Source: Candidatus Contendibacter sp.
GTDB lineage: Bacteria; Pseudomonadota; Gammaproteobacteria; Competibacterales; Competibacteraceae
DNA: 47,476 bases
Direction of reading: 5' to 3'
Assembly: GCA_008933795.1 (NCBI GenBank)
Contig: WBUJ01000012.1
Location: 1-47,476, forward strand
Shown: positions 1 through 10,574 of the stretch, piece by piece
How the letters are laid out: every line of letters begins with the position of its first letter
Numbering within the stretch: position 1 is the stretch's first letter
Program-made: the position numbers and the translations under genes
The notes under the pieces: generated by a model
What the model was told of the DNA's origin: nothing
The model's database searches: none
The model's input: only the letters and a program-made list of their open reading frames with translations

Positions 1-626
1 AGTTCCTGGGCGCGCAGGCCCGCCGCGTTGAGCAGCCCACGACAGCGCAATTCGAACGGTTCGTCGCCGCCGGTGCGCAGTACGATCCCGTCCGGTTCGA
101 TGCGCGCGCCAACGACCGGCGTGTGGGTGACCAGCGTCGCGCCGGCCCGTTCGGCGTCGCCCAGCAGCGCAAGCATCAACCCATGGCTGTCAAGGATGCC
201 GGTCGATTCCGAATACAGGCCAGCGACCGCGCGCACCGCCGGTTCGATCCGGCCAATTTCGGCGGCGGTCAGCGGCTGGAGCGGAACGCCGTTGGCTTCT
301 GCCCGCTGCGCATAGCTGGCGAGCGCGGGCAGTTCCGCCTCTTCGGCAGCAATCAGCAGCTTGCCGATCCGGCGATGGGCGACGCCGCGCTCGGCGCAGT
401 ACCGGTAGAGCAGGTCCTTGCCCCGCACGCACAGGCGGGCCTTGAGCGAGCCGGTCGGGTAGTACAGGCCGGCGTGGATGACCTCGGAATTGCGCGCCGA
501 GGTTTGCGTGCCGAAGCGGGCCTCCATCTCCAAAATTAGCGTCTCGCGGCCCGCGAGCGCCCATTGCCGGGCGACCGCCAAACCCACCACCCCCGCGCCG
601 ACCACGACGACATCGACGGTTTCCAC
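1..626 (-). CDS. FAD-dependent oxidoreductase, L-2-hydroxyglutarate oxidase-like (3' end outside window)
   Basis: Translating the minus strand from a GTG at 626 gives an open frame to the window edge, about 208 residues. It begins with a Rossmann FAD-binding stretch, VDVVVVGAGVVGLAVAR (GxGxxG), at residues 3-19. It continues with a segment (ARNSEVIHAGLYYPTGSLKA) that is characteristic of the DAO-fold L-2-hydroxyglutarate oxidase/dehydrogenase (LhgO) group, and a second nucleotide-contact stretch, LLNAAGL, near the edge. The family oxidises a 2-hydroxy or amino acid with FAD. The substrate cannot be fixed from this fragment. It lies 23 bp downstream of scpB on the same strand, so the two are probably co-transcribed. 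GTG is chosen because it directly precedes the FAD motif; an SD-like GAGG lies about 12 nt upstream. Confidence 0.8.
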   Translation of the reverse strand, partial: METVDVVVVGAGVVGLAVARQWALAGRETLILEMEARFGTQTSARNSEVIHAGLYYPTGSLKARLCVRGKDLLYRYCAERGVAHRRIGKLLIAAEEAELPALASYAQRAEANGVPLQPLTAAEIGRIEPAVRAVAGLYSESTGILDSHGLMLALLGDAERAGATLVTHTPVVGARIEPDGIVLRTGGDEPFELRCRGLLNAAGLRAQE

Positions 627-649
627 GGGAACCCGGCTGCCTCGCTGGC

Positions 650-1429
650 CTATTCGCCCCGGAACCGGGGTTTGCGTTTCTCCCGGAACGCATTCAAGCC
701 TTCCTGATAGTCGTGGCTGTCGTACACGACGCGGCGCAGGCCCTGGATTCGCTCAAACAGTTCGGGCGTGACCGTGCGCGCGCTGGCCAGCAGCCGTAAT
801 TCCTCCTTCATCACCGCGATGCTCAAGGGCGAATTGACGACGATCTGGCCGGCGAGGCCGTACACGAAAGATTCGATTTCATCGGCGGGCTTGATGTAGT
901 TGATGACGCCGAGGTTTAGAGCCTGCGCCGTGGGGATGGGTTGCGCCGTGAACAGCATCTCCTTGGCCACGGGCAGCGGAATCATGTTCATCAGCGTCAG
1001 GATGCCGCCCAGGTTATAGGGAACGCCGAGCTTGGCGGGGGTGATGGCGAAGGTGGCTTCGGGCGTGGCGACCAGGATGTCGCAGGCCATGGCCACCTCG
1101 CAGCCGCCGCCCCAAACGCCGCCCTCGATCAGGGCGATGACGGGCGCGGGAAATTCCTGGATCGCGCGAACCAGCACGCGCAACGAATCGCCCCAGCCGA
1201 GCGGGTCGCGGCCCCGGTCGGGCAACTCGCTGACATCGTGGCCGGCGGACCAGACCTTGACCCCGGCGGGGGCGCGCAACACGGCGGCGCGAATGCCTTG
1301 TTCCCGAAAGCATTCCAGCGCGGTGGTGATCTCGCCGATCAACGCTTCGCTGAGCGCGTTGCGTTTTTGCAGGTGATTCATCACGATCGTTCCGATCGCG
1401 TCTTGGGTTTCGGTCAGGATGAGCGGCAC
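650..1429 (-). CDS. scpB: Methylmalonyl-CoA decarboxylase (crotonase fold)
   Basis: 259 residues, against 261 in E. coli ScpB. Recognisable ScpB segments in order are KRNALSEALI, LRAPAGVKVWSAGHDVSELP, GRDPLGW, EGGVWGGGCEVAMACD (oxyanion-hole region), LGVPYNLGG, MKEELRLL and ERIQGLRRVVYDS-DYQEG-NAF-EKRKP at the C-terminus. The last block is close to E. coli ScpB and unlike ordinary enoyl-CoA hydratases. The enzyme decarboxylates (R)-methylmalonyl-CoA to propionyl-CoA in the cytoplasm. The frame is open 19 codons further upstream, but I chose GTG at 1429: it has GGAGAAA at the right distance and matches the family N-terminus. No mutase (scpA) or CoA-transferase gene is visible beside it. It is divergent from the ars island. 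Confidence 0.9.
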   Translation of the reverse strand: MPLILTETQDAIGTIVMNHLQKRNALSEALIGEITTALECFREQGIRAAVLRAPAGVKVWSAGHDVSELPDRGRDPLGWGDSLRVLVRAIQEFPAPVIALIEGGVWGGGCEVAMACDILVATPEATFAITPAKLGVPYNLGGILTLMNMIPLPVAKEMLFTAQPIPTAQALNLGVINYIKPADEIESFVYGLAGQIVVNSPLSIAVMKEELRLLASARTVTPELFERIQGLRRVVYDSHDYQEGLNAFREKRKPRFRGE

Positions 1430-1512
1430 GATTTTTCTCCGAAATGTGATCATACGATCCCGTCTAACCCGGCATATTGCTTCCAACCTCCATAAGGATC
1501 AATCCCGCCAGC

Positions 1513-1541
1513 TTGCATCGTCCCTAATATTTCGATATTAT
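1513..1541 (+). promoter_or_regulatory. Promoter and putative ArsR operator of the ars island
   Basis: TTGCAT at 1513-1518 and TATTAT at 1536-1541 are separated by 17 nt, a good sigma-70 layout. The palindrome TAATATTTCGATATTA (arms 1525-1530 and 1535-1540) covers most of the -10 element, where an ArsR-type repressor would block polymerase. The expected transcription start, about 7 nt past the -10, falls at about 1548, next to the ATG at 1549, so the message may have almost no leader. The sequence elements are seen; the regulator assignment is inferred from the downstream ArsR domain. Confidence 0.6.
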
Positions 1542-1548
1542 TGGAAAC

Positions 1549-2397
1549 ATGGATAAATCAACCGCCATTGCCATTCTCGGCGCCCTCGCGCAGGACACCC
1601 GGCTCGATGTCTTCCGTCATCTGGCCCAGACCAGACCGCAACCCGCCGGTCAGGTGGGCGAGCGTTTCGGCCTGCCGCTGGCGACGCTGTCGTTTCATCT
1701 AAAGACCTTGCAGCAAGCCGGCCTGCTCGATTGCCGCCGTGAGGGCCGGCAGTTGATCTATCAGGCCCGCTGCGACGTGATCGTCGAACTGATGGCCTAC
1801 CTGACCGAGCATTGCTGCAATTTGCCGGCACTTGACGCCAAGACGCTAATCCCCGTCGAAACCCTGACCTGGAAACCCGCCGCCATGAATCAGGAAAAAA
1901 TCTACAAGGTGCTGTTCCTTTGCACCGGCAATTCCGCCCGCAGCATTTTGGCGGAAGCCACCATGAACCATCTCGGCCAGGGTCGCTTCCGCGCCTTCAG
2001 CGCCGGCAACTTTCCCACCGGCAAGGTCAATCCCTTCAGTCTGAAGCTGCTGGAATTGCAGGGTCTGTCGACTGAGGGGTTGCGCAGCAAGAGCTGGGAT
2101 GAGTTCGCCACGCCCGACTCCCCGCCGCTGGATTTCGTGTTCACGGTTTGCGACAAAGCCGCGAACGAGGTGTGCCCGGTGTGGCCCGGCCAGCCGATGT
2201 CCGCCCACTGGGGCGTCGAGGACCCGGCGGCGGTGGAAGGCGACGACGCGCAGAAAATGCTGGCGTTTCGCAAGGCGCTGCGCGAACTGGAAAACCGCAT
2301 CAAGATTTTCATGAACCTGCCCATCCGCTCGCTGGACAAGATCAAATTGCAGTCCCGGCTGAACGAGATTGGGCAAACCGTCCTGGAGAACGAATGA
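1549..2397 (+). CDS. Fused ArsR-type repressor and arsenate reductase (ArsR-ArsC)
   Basis: 282 residues with two domains. Residues 1-90 are a winged-helix ArsR domain (ALAQDTRLDVFRHLA, then LATLSFHLKTLQQAGLL as the recognition helix region and REGRQLIYQA as the wing). It lacks the classic ELCVCDL metal site, but has C62, C75 and the adjacent pair C89-C90, reminiscent of ArsR proteins that bind As(III) through a late Cys pair. Residues 117-280 are a low-molecular-weight phosphatase-fold ArsC: P-loop CTGNSAR at 125-131 with catalytic C125, and C201 and C209 as likely shuttle cysteines of the thioredoxin-coupled type. An internal ATG at codon 113 (MNQEKIYK) could give free ArsC. The ATG overlaps acr3 at its end (ATGA), so this heads the operon. 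The sensor may thus be fused to the enzyme that makes its own inducer. Confidence 0.9.
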   Translation: MDKSTAIAILGALAQDTRLDVFRHLAQTRPQPAGQVGERFGLPLATLSFHLKTLQQAGLLDCRREGRQLIYQARCDVIVELMAYLTEHCCNLPALDAKTLIPVETLTWKPAAMNQEKIYKVLFLCTGNSARSILAEATMNHLGQGRFRAFSAGNFPTGKVNPFSLKLLELQGLSTEGLRSKSWDEFATPDSPPLDFVFTVCDKAANEVCPVWPGQPMSAHWGVEDPAAVEGDDAQKMLAFRKALRELENRIKIFMNLPIRSLDKIKLQSRLNEIGQTVLENE

Positions 2398-3476
2398 GCG
2401 CGGCCTGCGAAGTCGCCGCTCACCAGACTGAAGGTGCGCGGCTCGGTTTATTCGAACGCTACCTGACGCTGTGGGTGACGCTGTGCATCGTGGGCGGCAT
2501 CGTGCTCGGCCACTTCCTGCCGGACGTGTTCCAGACCGTCGGCAAGCTGGAAATCGCTCAGGTCAACCTGCCAGTGGCGGTGCTGATCTGGCTGATGATC
2601 ATCCCGATGCTGGTCAAGATCGACTTCGCCGCGCTGCGCGAGGTCGGGCAATACTGGCGCGGGATCGGCGTGACTTTGTTCATCAACTGGGGAATCAAGC
2701 CGTTCTCCATGGCGCTATTGGGCTGGCTGTTCGTCGGCGGGCTGTTCGCACCGCTGCTGCCGGCCAACCAGATCGAGTCCTACATCGCCGGACTGATCCT
2801 GCTGGCCGCCGCGCCCTGCACCGCGATGGTGTTCGTGTGGAGCAACCTCACCAAGGGCGAGCCGCATTTCACCCTAAGCCAGGTGGCGCTGAACGATGTG
2901 ATCATGGTGTTCGCCTTCGGTCCCATCGTCGGCCTGCTGCTGGGGCTAACCTCGATCACCGTGCCGTGGCAAACCCTGCTGCTGTCGGTGGTGTTGTACA
3001 TCGTCATTCCGCTGATTATTGCTCAAGTGGTGCGCGGCGCAGTCCTGCAATCCCGAGGTCTCGCGGGATTAACACGACTGCTGGATATTCTTGGTCCGAC
3101 CTCGTTGGTGGCTTTGTTAACCACGCTGGTGCTGCTGTTCGGCTTCCAGGGTGAACAAATCGTCGCGCAACCGCTGGTCATTCTATTGCTGGCGATTCCG
3201 ATCCTGTTCCAAGTGTTCTTCAACGCCGGACTGGCGTATTGGCTGAACCGCAAGGTCGGATCGCCGCACTGCGTTGCGGGACCGTCGGCGCTCATCGGCG
3301 CGAGCAATTTTTTTGAACTCGCGGTGGCGGCGGCGATCGCGCTCTTCGGCTTCGAGTCGGGTGCGGCGTTGGCGACCGTGGTCGGGGTGTTGATCGAAGT
3401 GCCGGTGATGCTGGTGGTGGCCAGCATCGTCAATCGCAGTCGCGGTTGGTATGAAGCCGGTTTGGCCGCCCGGTAA
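2394..3476 (+). CDS. acr3: Arsenite efflux transporter, ACR3 family
   Basis: 360 residues and about ten hydrophobic segments, the usual ACR3 size. Family landmarks are LFERYLTLWV at the N-terminus, IPMLVKIDF, the conserved cysteine in LLAAAPCTAMVFVWSNLTKG, and LNDVIMVFAFGPIVGLLLG. The C-terminal GPSALIGASNFFELAVAAAIALFG is highly typical. It exports arsenite across the inner membrane, driven by the proton motive force. The ATG at 2394 overlaps the TGA of the ArsR-ArsC fusion, implying translational coupling. The frame is open further upstream but only as an out-of-frame shadow of arsC. Confidence 0.95.
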   Translation: MSAACEVAAHQTEGARLGLFERYLTLWVTLCIVGGIVLGHFLPDVFQTVGKLEIAQVNLPVAVLIWLMIIPMLVKIDFAALREVGQYWRGIGVTLFINWGIKPFSMALLGWLFVGGLFAPLLPANQIESYIAGLILLAAAPCTAMVFVWSNLTKGEPHFTLSQVALNDVIMVFAFGPIVGLLLGLTSITVPWQTLLLSVVLYIVIPLIIAQVVRGAVLQSRGLAGLTRLLDILGPTSLVALLTTLVLLFGFQGEQIVAQPLVILLLAIPILFQVFFNAGLAYWLNRKVGSPHCVAGPSALIGASNFFELAVAAAIALFGFESGAALATVVGVLIEVPVMLVVASIVNRSRGWYEAGLAAR

Positions 3477-3604
3477 GCAGATTACGGCGAACGTCATTGC
3501 CGACCGATTGCGGCTGACGGAAAGTTTGCGTCTTTTCCAGCCGCGCTCGATCTGTAAGGGTACGACGCCATGCGCATCGCCATTTGCAACGAGAGGTGAA
3601 ACCC

Positions 3605-4405
3605 ATGCATACCTTGAAAAATGATGAAATCCGCCAGGCCGTGCGTCAACGCTATGGCCGTGTCGCTGAAAGCGACGGTTCGGGTTGTGGTTGCGGACCG
3701 GCGTGTTGCGACACGCTCCCCGCGAACGTCGATATCTTGTCTCAGGATCTCGGGTACACCACCGATGAAGTCGGCGCCGCACCCCAAGGCGCGAACCTGG
3801 GGCTCGGTTGCGGAAACCCGCAAGCCATCGCTGCGTTGAAACCCGGAGAGGTGGTGCTCGATCTCGGCAGCGGCGGCGGTTTCGACTGTTTCCTCGCGGC
3901 GCGCCAAGTGGGCGATACGGGGCGCGTCATCGGCGTGGACATGACCCCGGCCATGGTTTCCAAGGCGCGCGCCAACGCCGATCGAGGCGCTTACGGTAAC
4001 GTTGAGTTTCGACTGGGCGAAATCGAGCATTTGCCGGTGGCCGATAGGACCGTGGATGTCGTGATCTCAAACTGCGTCATCAATCTTTCGCCCGATAAAC
4101 CCCGGGTGTTCGCCGAGGCCTATCGCGTCCTGAAGCCAGGCGGACGGTTGGCGATTTCGGATGTCGTCGCCTTCGCCGAATTGCCGGAACACATTCGACA
4201 AGATATGGCCCTTTATACGGGCTGCGTAGCCGGTGCTTCCACGGTTGCGGAAGTCGAAGCGATGCTGCGGGCAAGCGGTTTTATCGAGATTCGCATCGCC
4301 CCAAAAGAGGAAAGCCAATCTTTCATTCGCGGCTGGGTACCGGGATCGGACATTACGGACTACGTGGTCTCGGCAACCATCGAGGCCATCAAGCCCGCGC
4401 CCTGA
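3605..4405 (+). CDS. arsM: Arsenite S-adenosylmethionine methyltransferase
   Basis: 266 residues from ATG 3605, preceded by GAGAGGTG. A cysteine-rich N-terminus (C28, C30, C34, C35) is followed by LGLGCGNP (C69), SAM motif I VLDLGSGGGFDCFLA at 84-98, and VIGVDMTPAM as motif II. SNCVINLSPDKPRVFAEAYRVLKPGG contains C157, and TGCVAGA contains C207. C157 and C207 are 50 residues apart, like the As(III)-binding pair in characterised ArsM. The enzyme methylates As(III) in the cytosol, giving methylarsenite and further products. It sits 128 bp after acr3, and I see no strong new promoter between them. An in-frame upstream ATG at 3584 is possible but has no ribosome-binding site. Confidence 0.93.
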   Translation: MHTLKNDEIRQAVRQRYGRVAESDGSGCGCGPACCDTLPANVDILSQDLGYTTDEVGAAPQGANLGLGCGNPQAIAALKPGEVVLDLGSGGGFDCFLAARQVGDTGRVIGVDMTPAMVSKARANADRGAYGNVEFRLGEIEHLPVADRTVDVVISNCVINLSPDKPRVFAEAYRVLKPGGRLAISDVVAFAELPEHIRQDMALYTGCVAGASTVAEVEAMLRASGFIEIRIAPKEESQSFIRGWVPGSDITDYVVSATIEAIKPAP

Positions 4406-4521
4406 GCATCGCGTCCACTCGGGCGGCCCAGCCCCGTCGCGCTCATCCGGCAAGCCGCCTGCGCCGTGGCGCGGTGTTGCGAACGAAACACCCCCTCAAC
4501 CCTCCATCGAAAAATTGAACC

Positions 4522-5001
4522 ATGAACGTCCTGTTTCTGTGTACCGGTAATTCCTGCCGCTCGATTTTGGGCGAAGCGACTTTCAATCACCTCGCGCCGC
4601 CGGGCTGGCAGGCCCTAAGCGCCGGCAGTCATCCGACCGGTCAGGTGCATCCGCGTTCGCTGGCGCTGCTGGCGCGCGAGGGCATTTCGACCGAGGGCTA
4701 TCACAGCAAGTCCTGGGACAATCTGCCGGTGACGCCCGACATCGTGATCACGGTTTGCGCCAGCGCGGCGGGCGAAACCTGCCCGGCGTATCTGGGACCG
4801 GTGTTGCGGACGCATTGGGGCGTGGACGACCCGGCCCATGCCACTGGAACCGATGAGGAAATCGACGCGGTCTTCATGCAAGCCTATCGGACGTTGCACG
4901 CCCGCATCGAGGCGTTCTTCGCTTTACCGCTGGCCGAGTTGCAAAATGACCGCGCCCGTCTGAAGGCCGAGATGGACCGTATCGGCACGCTAGTGCCTTA
5001 G
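4522..5001 (+). CDS. arsC: Arsenate reductase (second, free-standing copy)
   Basis: 159 residues. The P-loop is CTGNSCRS (catalytic C7, R13), followed by ALSAGSHPTGQVHP, SKSWD and ITVCASAAGETCPAY with C79 and C87 as likely redox shuttles, then THWGVDDP. This is the thioredoxin-coupled low-molecular-weight phosphatase class, the same fold as the ArsC half of the upstream fusion. The two diverge clearly: this one has CTGNSCR where the fusion has CTGNSAR. It reduces As(V) to As(III) for Acr3 or ArsM. It begins 116 bp after arsM without a clear SD sequence. Confidence 0.93.
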   Translation: MNVLFLCTGNSCRSILGEATFNHLAPPGWQALSAGSHPTGQVHPRSLALLAREGISTEGYHSKSWDNLPVTPDIVITVCASAAGETCPAYLGPVLRTHWGVDDPAHATGTDEEIDAVFMQAYRTLHARIEAFFALPLAELQNDRARLKAEMDRIGTLVP

Positions 5002-5018
5002 CCGTTGGTGGAGACGCT

Positions 5019-5032
5019 GCCATCCGGATGGC
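5019..5032. repeat. Perfect 14-bp palindrome between arsC and the permease
   Basis: GCCATCCGGATGGC reads the same on both strands and lies 18 bp past the arsC stop and 49 bp before the permease start. It could be a small RNA hairpin or a protein site. No T-run follows, so it is not a typical intrinsic terminator. Confidence 0.4.
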
Positions 5033-5080
5033 GCCAATTCTCCTGACCTGCATGGCGCGGCCTGAGCGAGGAATCTTCCC

Positions 5081-6463
5081 ATGACAACTCTATCCACATC
5101 TCACGCGTCGACAAGCGCATTCGCCGATATCCCGAACCGGTTGCGCGCCGCGTTGCGCGATGACCCGGTCGAATTCAAATGGTTGGGTGGCATCGTCGCC
5201 GTGTTTCTGCTGGTCTTTTTCATGCCGGTGGGCGCGGCGCGCTTCGACAACGCCATCCTGGAAGGGCTGGCATTGCTGAACTGGTATGCCCGCGAGCATG
5301 TGATGCTCTGCCTGGTGCCGGCCTTCTTCATCGCTGGAGCTATCGCGGTGTTCATCAGCCAGGACGCGGTGATGAAGTATCTCGGTCCCACGGCGAACAA
5401 GGCCGCCGCTTACGGGGTCGCCTCGGTGTCCGGTTCGATTCTGGCGGTGTGTTCCTGCACCGTGCTGCCATTGTTCGGCGGTATTTATCGGCGCGGCGCG
5501 GGACTGGGACCGGCGATTGCGTTTCTCTATTCCGGTCCGGCGATCAACGTGCTGGCCATCGTGCTGACCGCCAAGATTCTCGGTGTCGAACTCGGTGTGG
5601 CGCGGGCGGTGGGCGCAGTGAGTTTCGCGCTGGTGATTGGATTGATCATGCACTGGATTTACCACCGCGAGGAGCAAACGCGGGCCGCGAATCAGAAGGG
5701 TTTTGCGCTGAGCGCCGACCAGGGTCGGCCATTGGGCGACACGGCGGCGTTTTTCGCGCTAATGATCGCCGTACTCGTGCTCGCCAACTGGGCGCCGGCT
5801 CGCGCCGAGGACAGCGCGGTGTGGCACGCGATCTTTACCTGGAAATGGCCGCTGACCGCACTGGCGGGCGTGGGTCTGGCCGGGTTGTTGGTCTGGCGCT
5901 GGCGGTGGGCTTGGCAACCACTGGCCGCGACTGCTGCGATCGTCGCTGTTCTGGCCGGGCTGATTCCCCAACATCCCGAACTGGCGTTCAGCGCTGGCCT
6001 GATCGGTTTGACCCTGGCCGCCGCGACGCAACCCGGCGACGGCGAGGAGTGGCTGAGTCAGACCTGGAGTTTCGCCAAGCTGATCATGCCACTGCTGCTG
6101 GGCGGCGTGTTGCTGGCCGGATTCCTGCTCGGTCGGCCCGGTCACGAGGGCATCATCCCGTCCGAATGGGTCGGCGCGGCCGTCGGCGGGAATTCGCTGG
6201 CCGCCAATTTCTTGTCCGCGCTGGTTGGCGCATTCATGTACTTCGCCACCTTGACCGAAGTGCCGATTGTTCAGGGCTTGCTCGGTTCGGGGATGGGCAA
6301 GGGACCGGCGCTGGCGCTGTTGCTGGCGGGTCCGGCGTTGTCGTTGCCGAACATGCTGGTGATTCGCGGCATTCTCGGCACGCAAAAAACGGTGGTTTAT
6401 TGTGCGCTGGTGGTAGTCATGGCGACTGTCACCGGCTGGGTGTTTGGCGCGTTTTATCCATGA
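5081..6463 (+). CDS. ArsP-like permease (DUF318/UPF0718)
   Basis: 460 residues with roughly ten hydrophobic segments. The signature AVCSCTVLPLFGGIYRRGAGLGPAIAFLYSGPAINVLAI contains C124 and C126. The same fold repeats near the C-terminus (ATLTEVPIVQGLLGSGMGKGPALALLLAGPALSLPNML). This is the permease family that includes ArsP, the methylarsenite exporter, and SO_0444-type metal exporters. Its place after arsM makes export of a methylated arsenical plausible, but the substrate is inferred only from context. GAGGA precedes the ATG. The small CxxC protein follows 12 bp later, a pairing commonly seen for this family. Confidence 0.82.
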   Translation: MTTLSTSHASTSAFADIPNRLRAALRDDPVEFKWLGGIVAVFLLVFFMPVGAARFDNAILEGLALLNWYAREHVMLCLVPAFFIAGAIAVFISQDAVMKYLGPTANKAAAYGVASVSGSILAVCSCTVLPLFGGIYRRGAGLGPAIAFLYSGPAINVLAIVLTAKILGVELGVARAVGAVSFALVIGLIMHWIYHREEQTRAANQKGFALSADQGRPLGDTAAFFALMIAVLVLANWAPARAEDSAVWHAIFTWKWPLTALAGVGLAGLLVWRWRWAWQPLAATAAIVAVLAGLIPQHPELAFSAGLIGLTLAAATQPGDGEEWLSQTWSFAKLIMPLLLGGVLLAGFLLGRPGHEGIIPSEWVGAAVGGNSLAANFLSALVGAFMYFATLTEVPIVQGLLGSGMGKGPALALLLAGPALSLPNMLVIRGILGTQKTVVYCALVVVMATVTGWVFGAFYP

Positions 6464-6475
6464 GGAGTAAAGGCC

Positions 6476-6709
6476 ATGAAACTGCAAATTCTCGGTAAGG
6501 GTTGTGCGAAATGCGTCGCGCTCGGCGAACACGCCGAAGCCGCCGCCAAGGCTTTGGGACTGGAGTATGAACTGGAGAAAGTCACCGACCTGAATGCCAT
6601 CATCGACGCCGGTGTCATGACCACACCGGCGCTGGCAGTGGACGGCGAAGTGAAAAGTACCGGCAAGGTGCTGTCGGTCGAGGAGATCAAAAAACTGTTG
6701 AGCGCCTGA
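6476..6709 (+). CDS. Small thioredoxin-fold CxxC protein (redox-active disulfide protein 2 type)
   Basis: 77 residues: a beta strand (MKLQILG), the redox pair C10-A-K-C13, a helix, and the cis-proline segment VMTTPALAVDGEV near residues 47-59. The size and pattern fit the MTH895/TM0996-like glutaredoxin-like proteins that accompany ArsP/DUF318 permeases. There is no signal peptide, so it is cytoplasmic and could deliver or reduce a metal-thiol substrate for the permease. GAGGAGTAAAGGCC before the ATG gives a strong ribosome-binding site. Confidence 0.85.
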   Translation: MKLQILGKGCAKCVALGEHAEAAAKALGLEYELEKVTDLNAIIDAGVMTTPALAVDGEVKSTGKVLSVEEIKKLLSA

Positions 6710-6731
6710 CGCGGCCCGCTTGGTCAACACC

Positions 6732-7661
6732 ATGAGCCACGTCCACGAACACCCACATCACCACCACCACGGCGAAACCGCAGGCCGCGTCCTGTGGCTG
6801 GCCACCGGACTGACCTTGGCCTATGCCGGGGTGGAAGCGGGCGTGGGCTGGTGGACGGGATCGCTGGCGTTGGTCGCCGACGCCGGCCACATGGTCAACG
6901 ACGCCGCCGCGTTGGCGCTGGCGGCGATCGCGGCCTGGCTGGCTCGCCGACCGGCCTCGGCCCGGCACAGCTACGGTTTTGGCCGCGCCGAATTGATCGC
7001 GGCCCTGATCAATAGCCTGGCGCTGCTGATCCTGGTAGCCTGGATCGCGGTCTCCGCCGTCCAGCGCCTCCACGACCCGCAACCCGTCATCGGCGAGGCG
7101 GTGTCGCTAGCCGCCGCCGTCGGACTGGCGATCAACATTCTGGTGGCGTGGCTGCTCGGTCGGGGTGAAAAGAACCTCAATGTTCACGCGGCGTTGCTGC
7201 ACGTTCTCGGCGACTTGTTGGGTTCGGTCGCCGCCCTGCTCTCCGGCATCATCATCGCCTTCACCGGCTGGACACCCATCGACCCGTTGCTGTCCCTCGG
7301 CATCGGCGCGCTCGTTCTGGTTTCCAGCCTGCGCCTGCTGCGCGAAGCCCTGCACGGGCTGATGGAAGGCACGCCGTTCACGCTGGCGCCGGAAGAAGTC
7401 GGACGGGCGCTGGCAACCGTGCCGGGCGTGGCCTCGGTGCATGACCTGCACATCTGGAGCGTGGCCTCGGAGCAGACGCTGCTCTCGGCCCATCTGGTGG
7501 TGCGGGACCTGCGCCAGTGGGAACTCGTGCTCGACGCCTGTCATGCTCTCCTTGTCGAGCGTTTCGGCATCCAGCACGCCACCCTGCAACCGGAACCGGA
7601 AACTCGGGCGGTGCATTGGCTGGACGCACCGCCTCGTCTCCGCCATCGAAGTGGGCGGTAA
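6732..7661 (+). CDS. Cation diffusion facilitator (CzcD/ZitB-like Zn/Co/Cd efflux)
   Basis: 309 residues from ATG 6732. A His-rich N-terminus (MSHVHEHPHHHHHGE) is followed by six hydrophobic segments. The metal site is formed by DAGHMVND in the second helix and HVLGDLLGS in the fifth. A cytoplasmic ferredoxin-like domain follows (VPGVASVHDLHIWSVAS, the CDF hallmark). It exports divalent cations in exchange for protons. An in-frame TTG at 6720 exists, but the ATG matches family N-termini. It is co-directional with, and 22 bp after, the thioredoxin-like gene. Confidence 0.92.
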   Translation: MSHVHEHPHHHHHGETAGRVLWLATGLTLAYAGVEAGVGWWTGSLALVADAGHMVNDAAALALAAIAAWLARRPASARHSYGFGRAELIAALINSLALLILVAWIAVSAVQRLHDPQPVIGEAVSLAAAVGLAINILVAWLLGRGEKNLNVHAALLHVLGDLLGSVAALLSGIIIAFTGWTPIDPLLSLGIGALVLVSSLRLLREALHGLMEGTPFTLAPEEVGRALATVPGVASVHDLHIWSVASEQTLLSAHLVVRDLRQWELVLDACHALLVERFGIQHATLQPEPETRAVHWLDAPPRLRHRSGR

Positions 7662-7671
7662 ATATTACAAA

Positions 7672-10277
<2,606 letters not shown>

Positions 10278-10281
<4 letters not shown>

Positions 10282-10574
10282 AACCGTCACGAGTTCCCAA
10301 CCATCTACCAGCGCAAGTCGCGCGCAGGGCCGACCGCAAGCTGCGCGCGCGCGCCGCCGGACCGCTGGGGCCGTGGTTCGGTTTGGGTGTGTTCGGAATC
10401 ATTGGCTGGAGTGTAGCGTTGCCGGCGGTGCTGGGCGCGTTGCTCGGCCTGTGGCTGGATCACGCCCATCCCGGCCGCTTTTCCTGGACTTTGAGCCTGC
10501 TGCTGGCTGGGCTGGCGCTGGGCTGCATCGCCGCCTGGCAGTGGGTGGACCGGATGGGGCCGCCGCATGATTGA
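10278..10574 (+). CDS. atpQ: N-ATPase accessory membrane protein AtpQ (AtpI-like)
   Basis: 98 residues with a basic N-terminus and two hydrophobic segments (about 36-60 and 68-90; LGVFGIIGWSVALPAVLGALLGLWLDH, then LSLLLAGLALGCIAAWQWV). AtpI-like proteins are linked to c-ring assembly or Mg2+ handling; AtpQ is the N-ATPase version. The ATG overlaps the atpC stop (ATGA), and the end overlaps atpR by 8 nt. I chose this start over open frame extending upstream within atpC because it matches the coupled layout. Confidence 0.85.

Noticed and set aside
2148..2393. 82-codon upstream extension of the acr3 frame
   Set aside because: It overlaps arsC out of frame and is not membrane-like; the ATG at 2394 with an ATGA overlap gives a normal ACR3.
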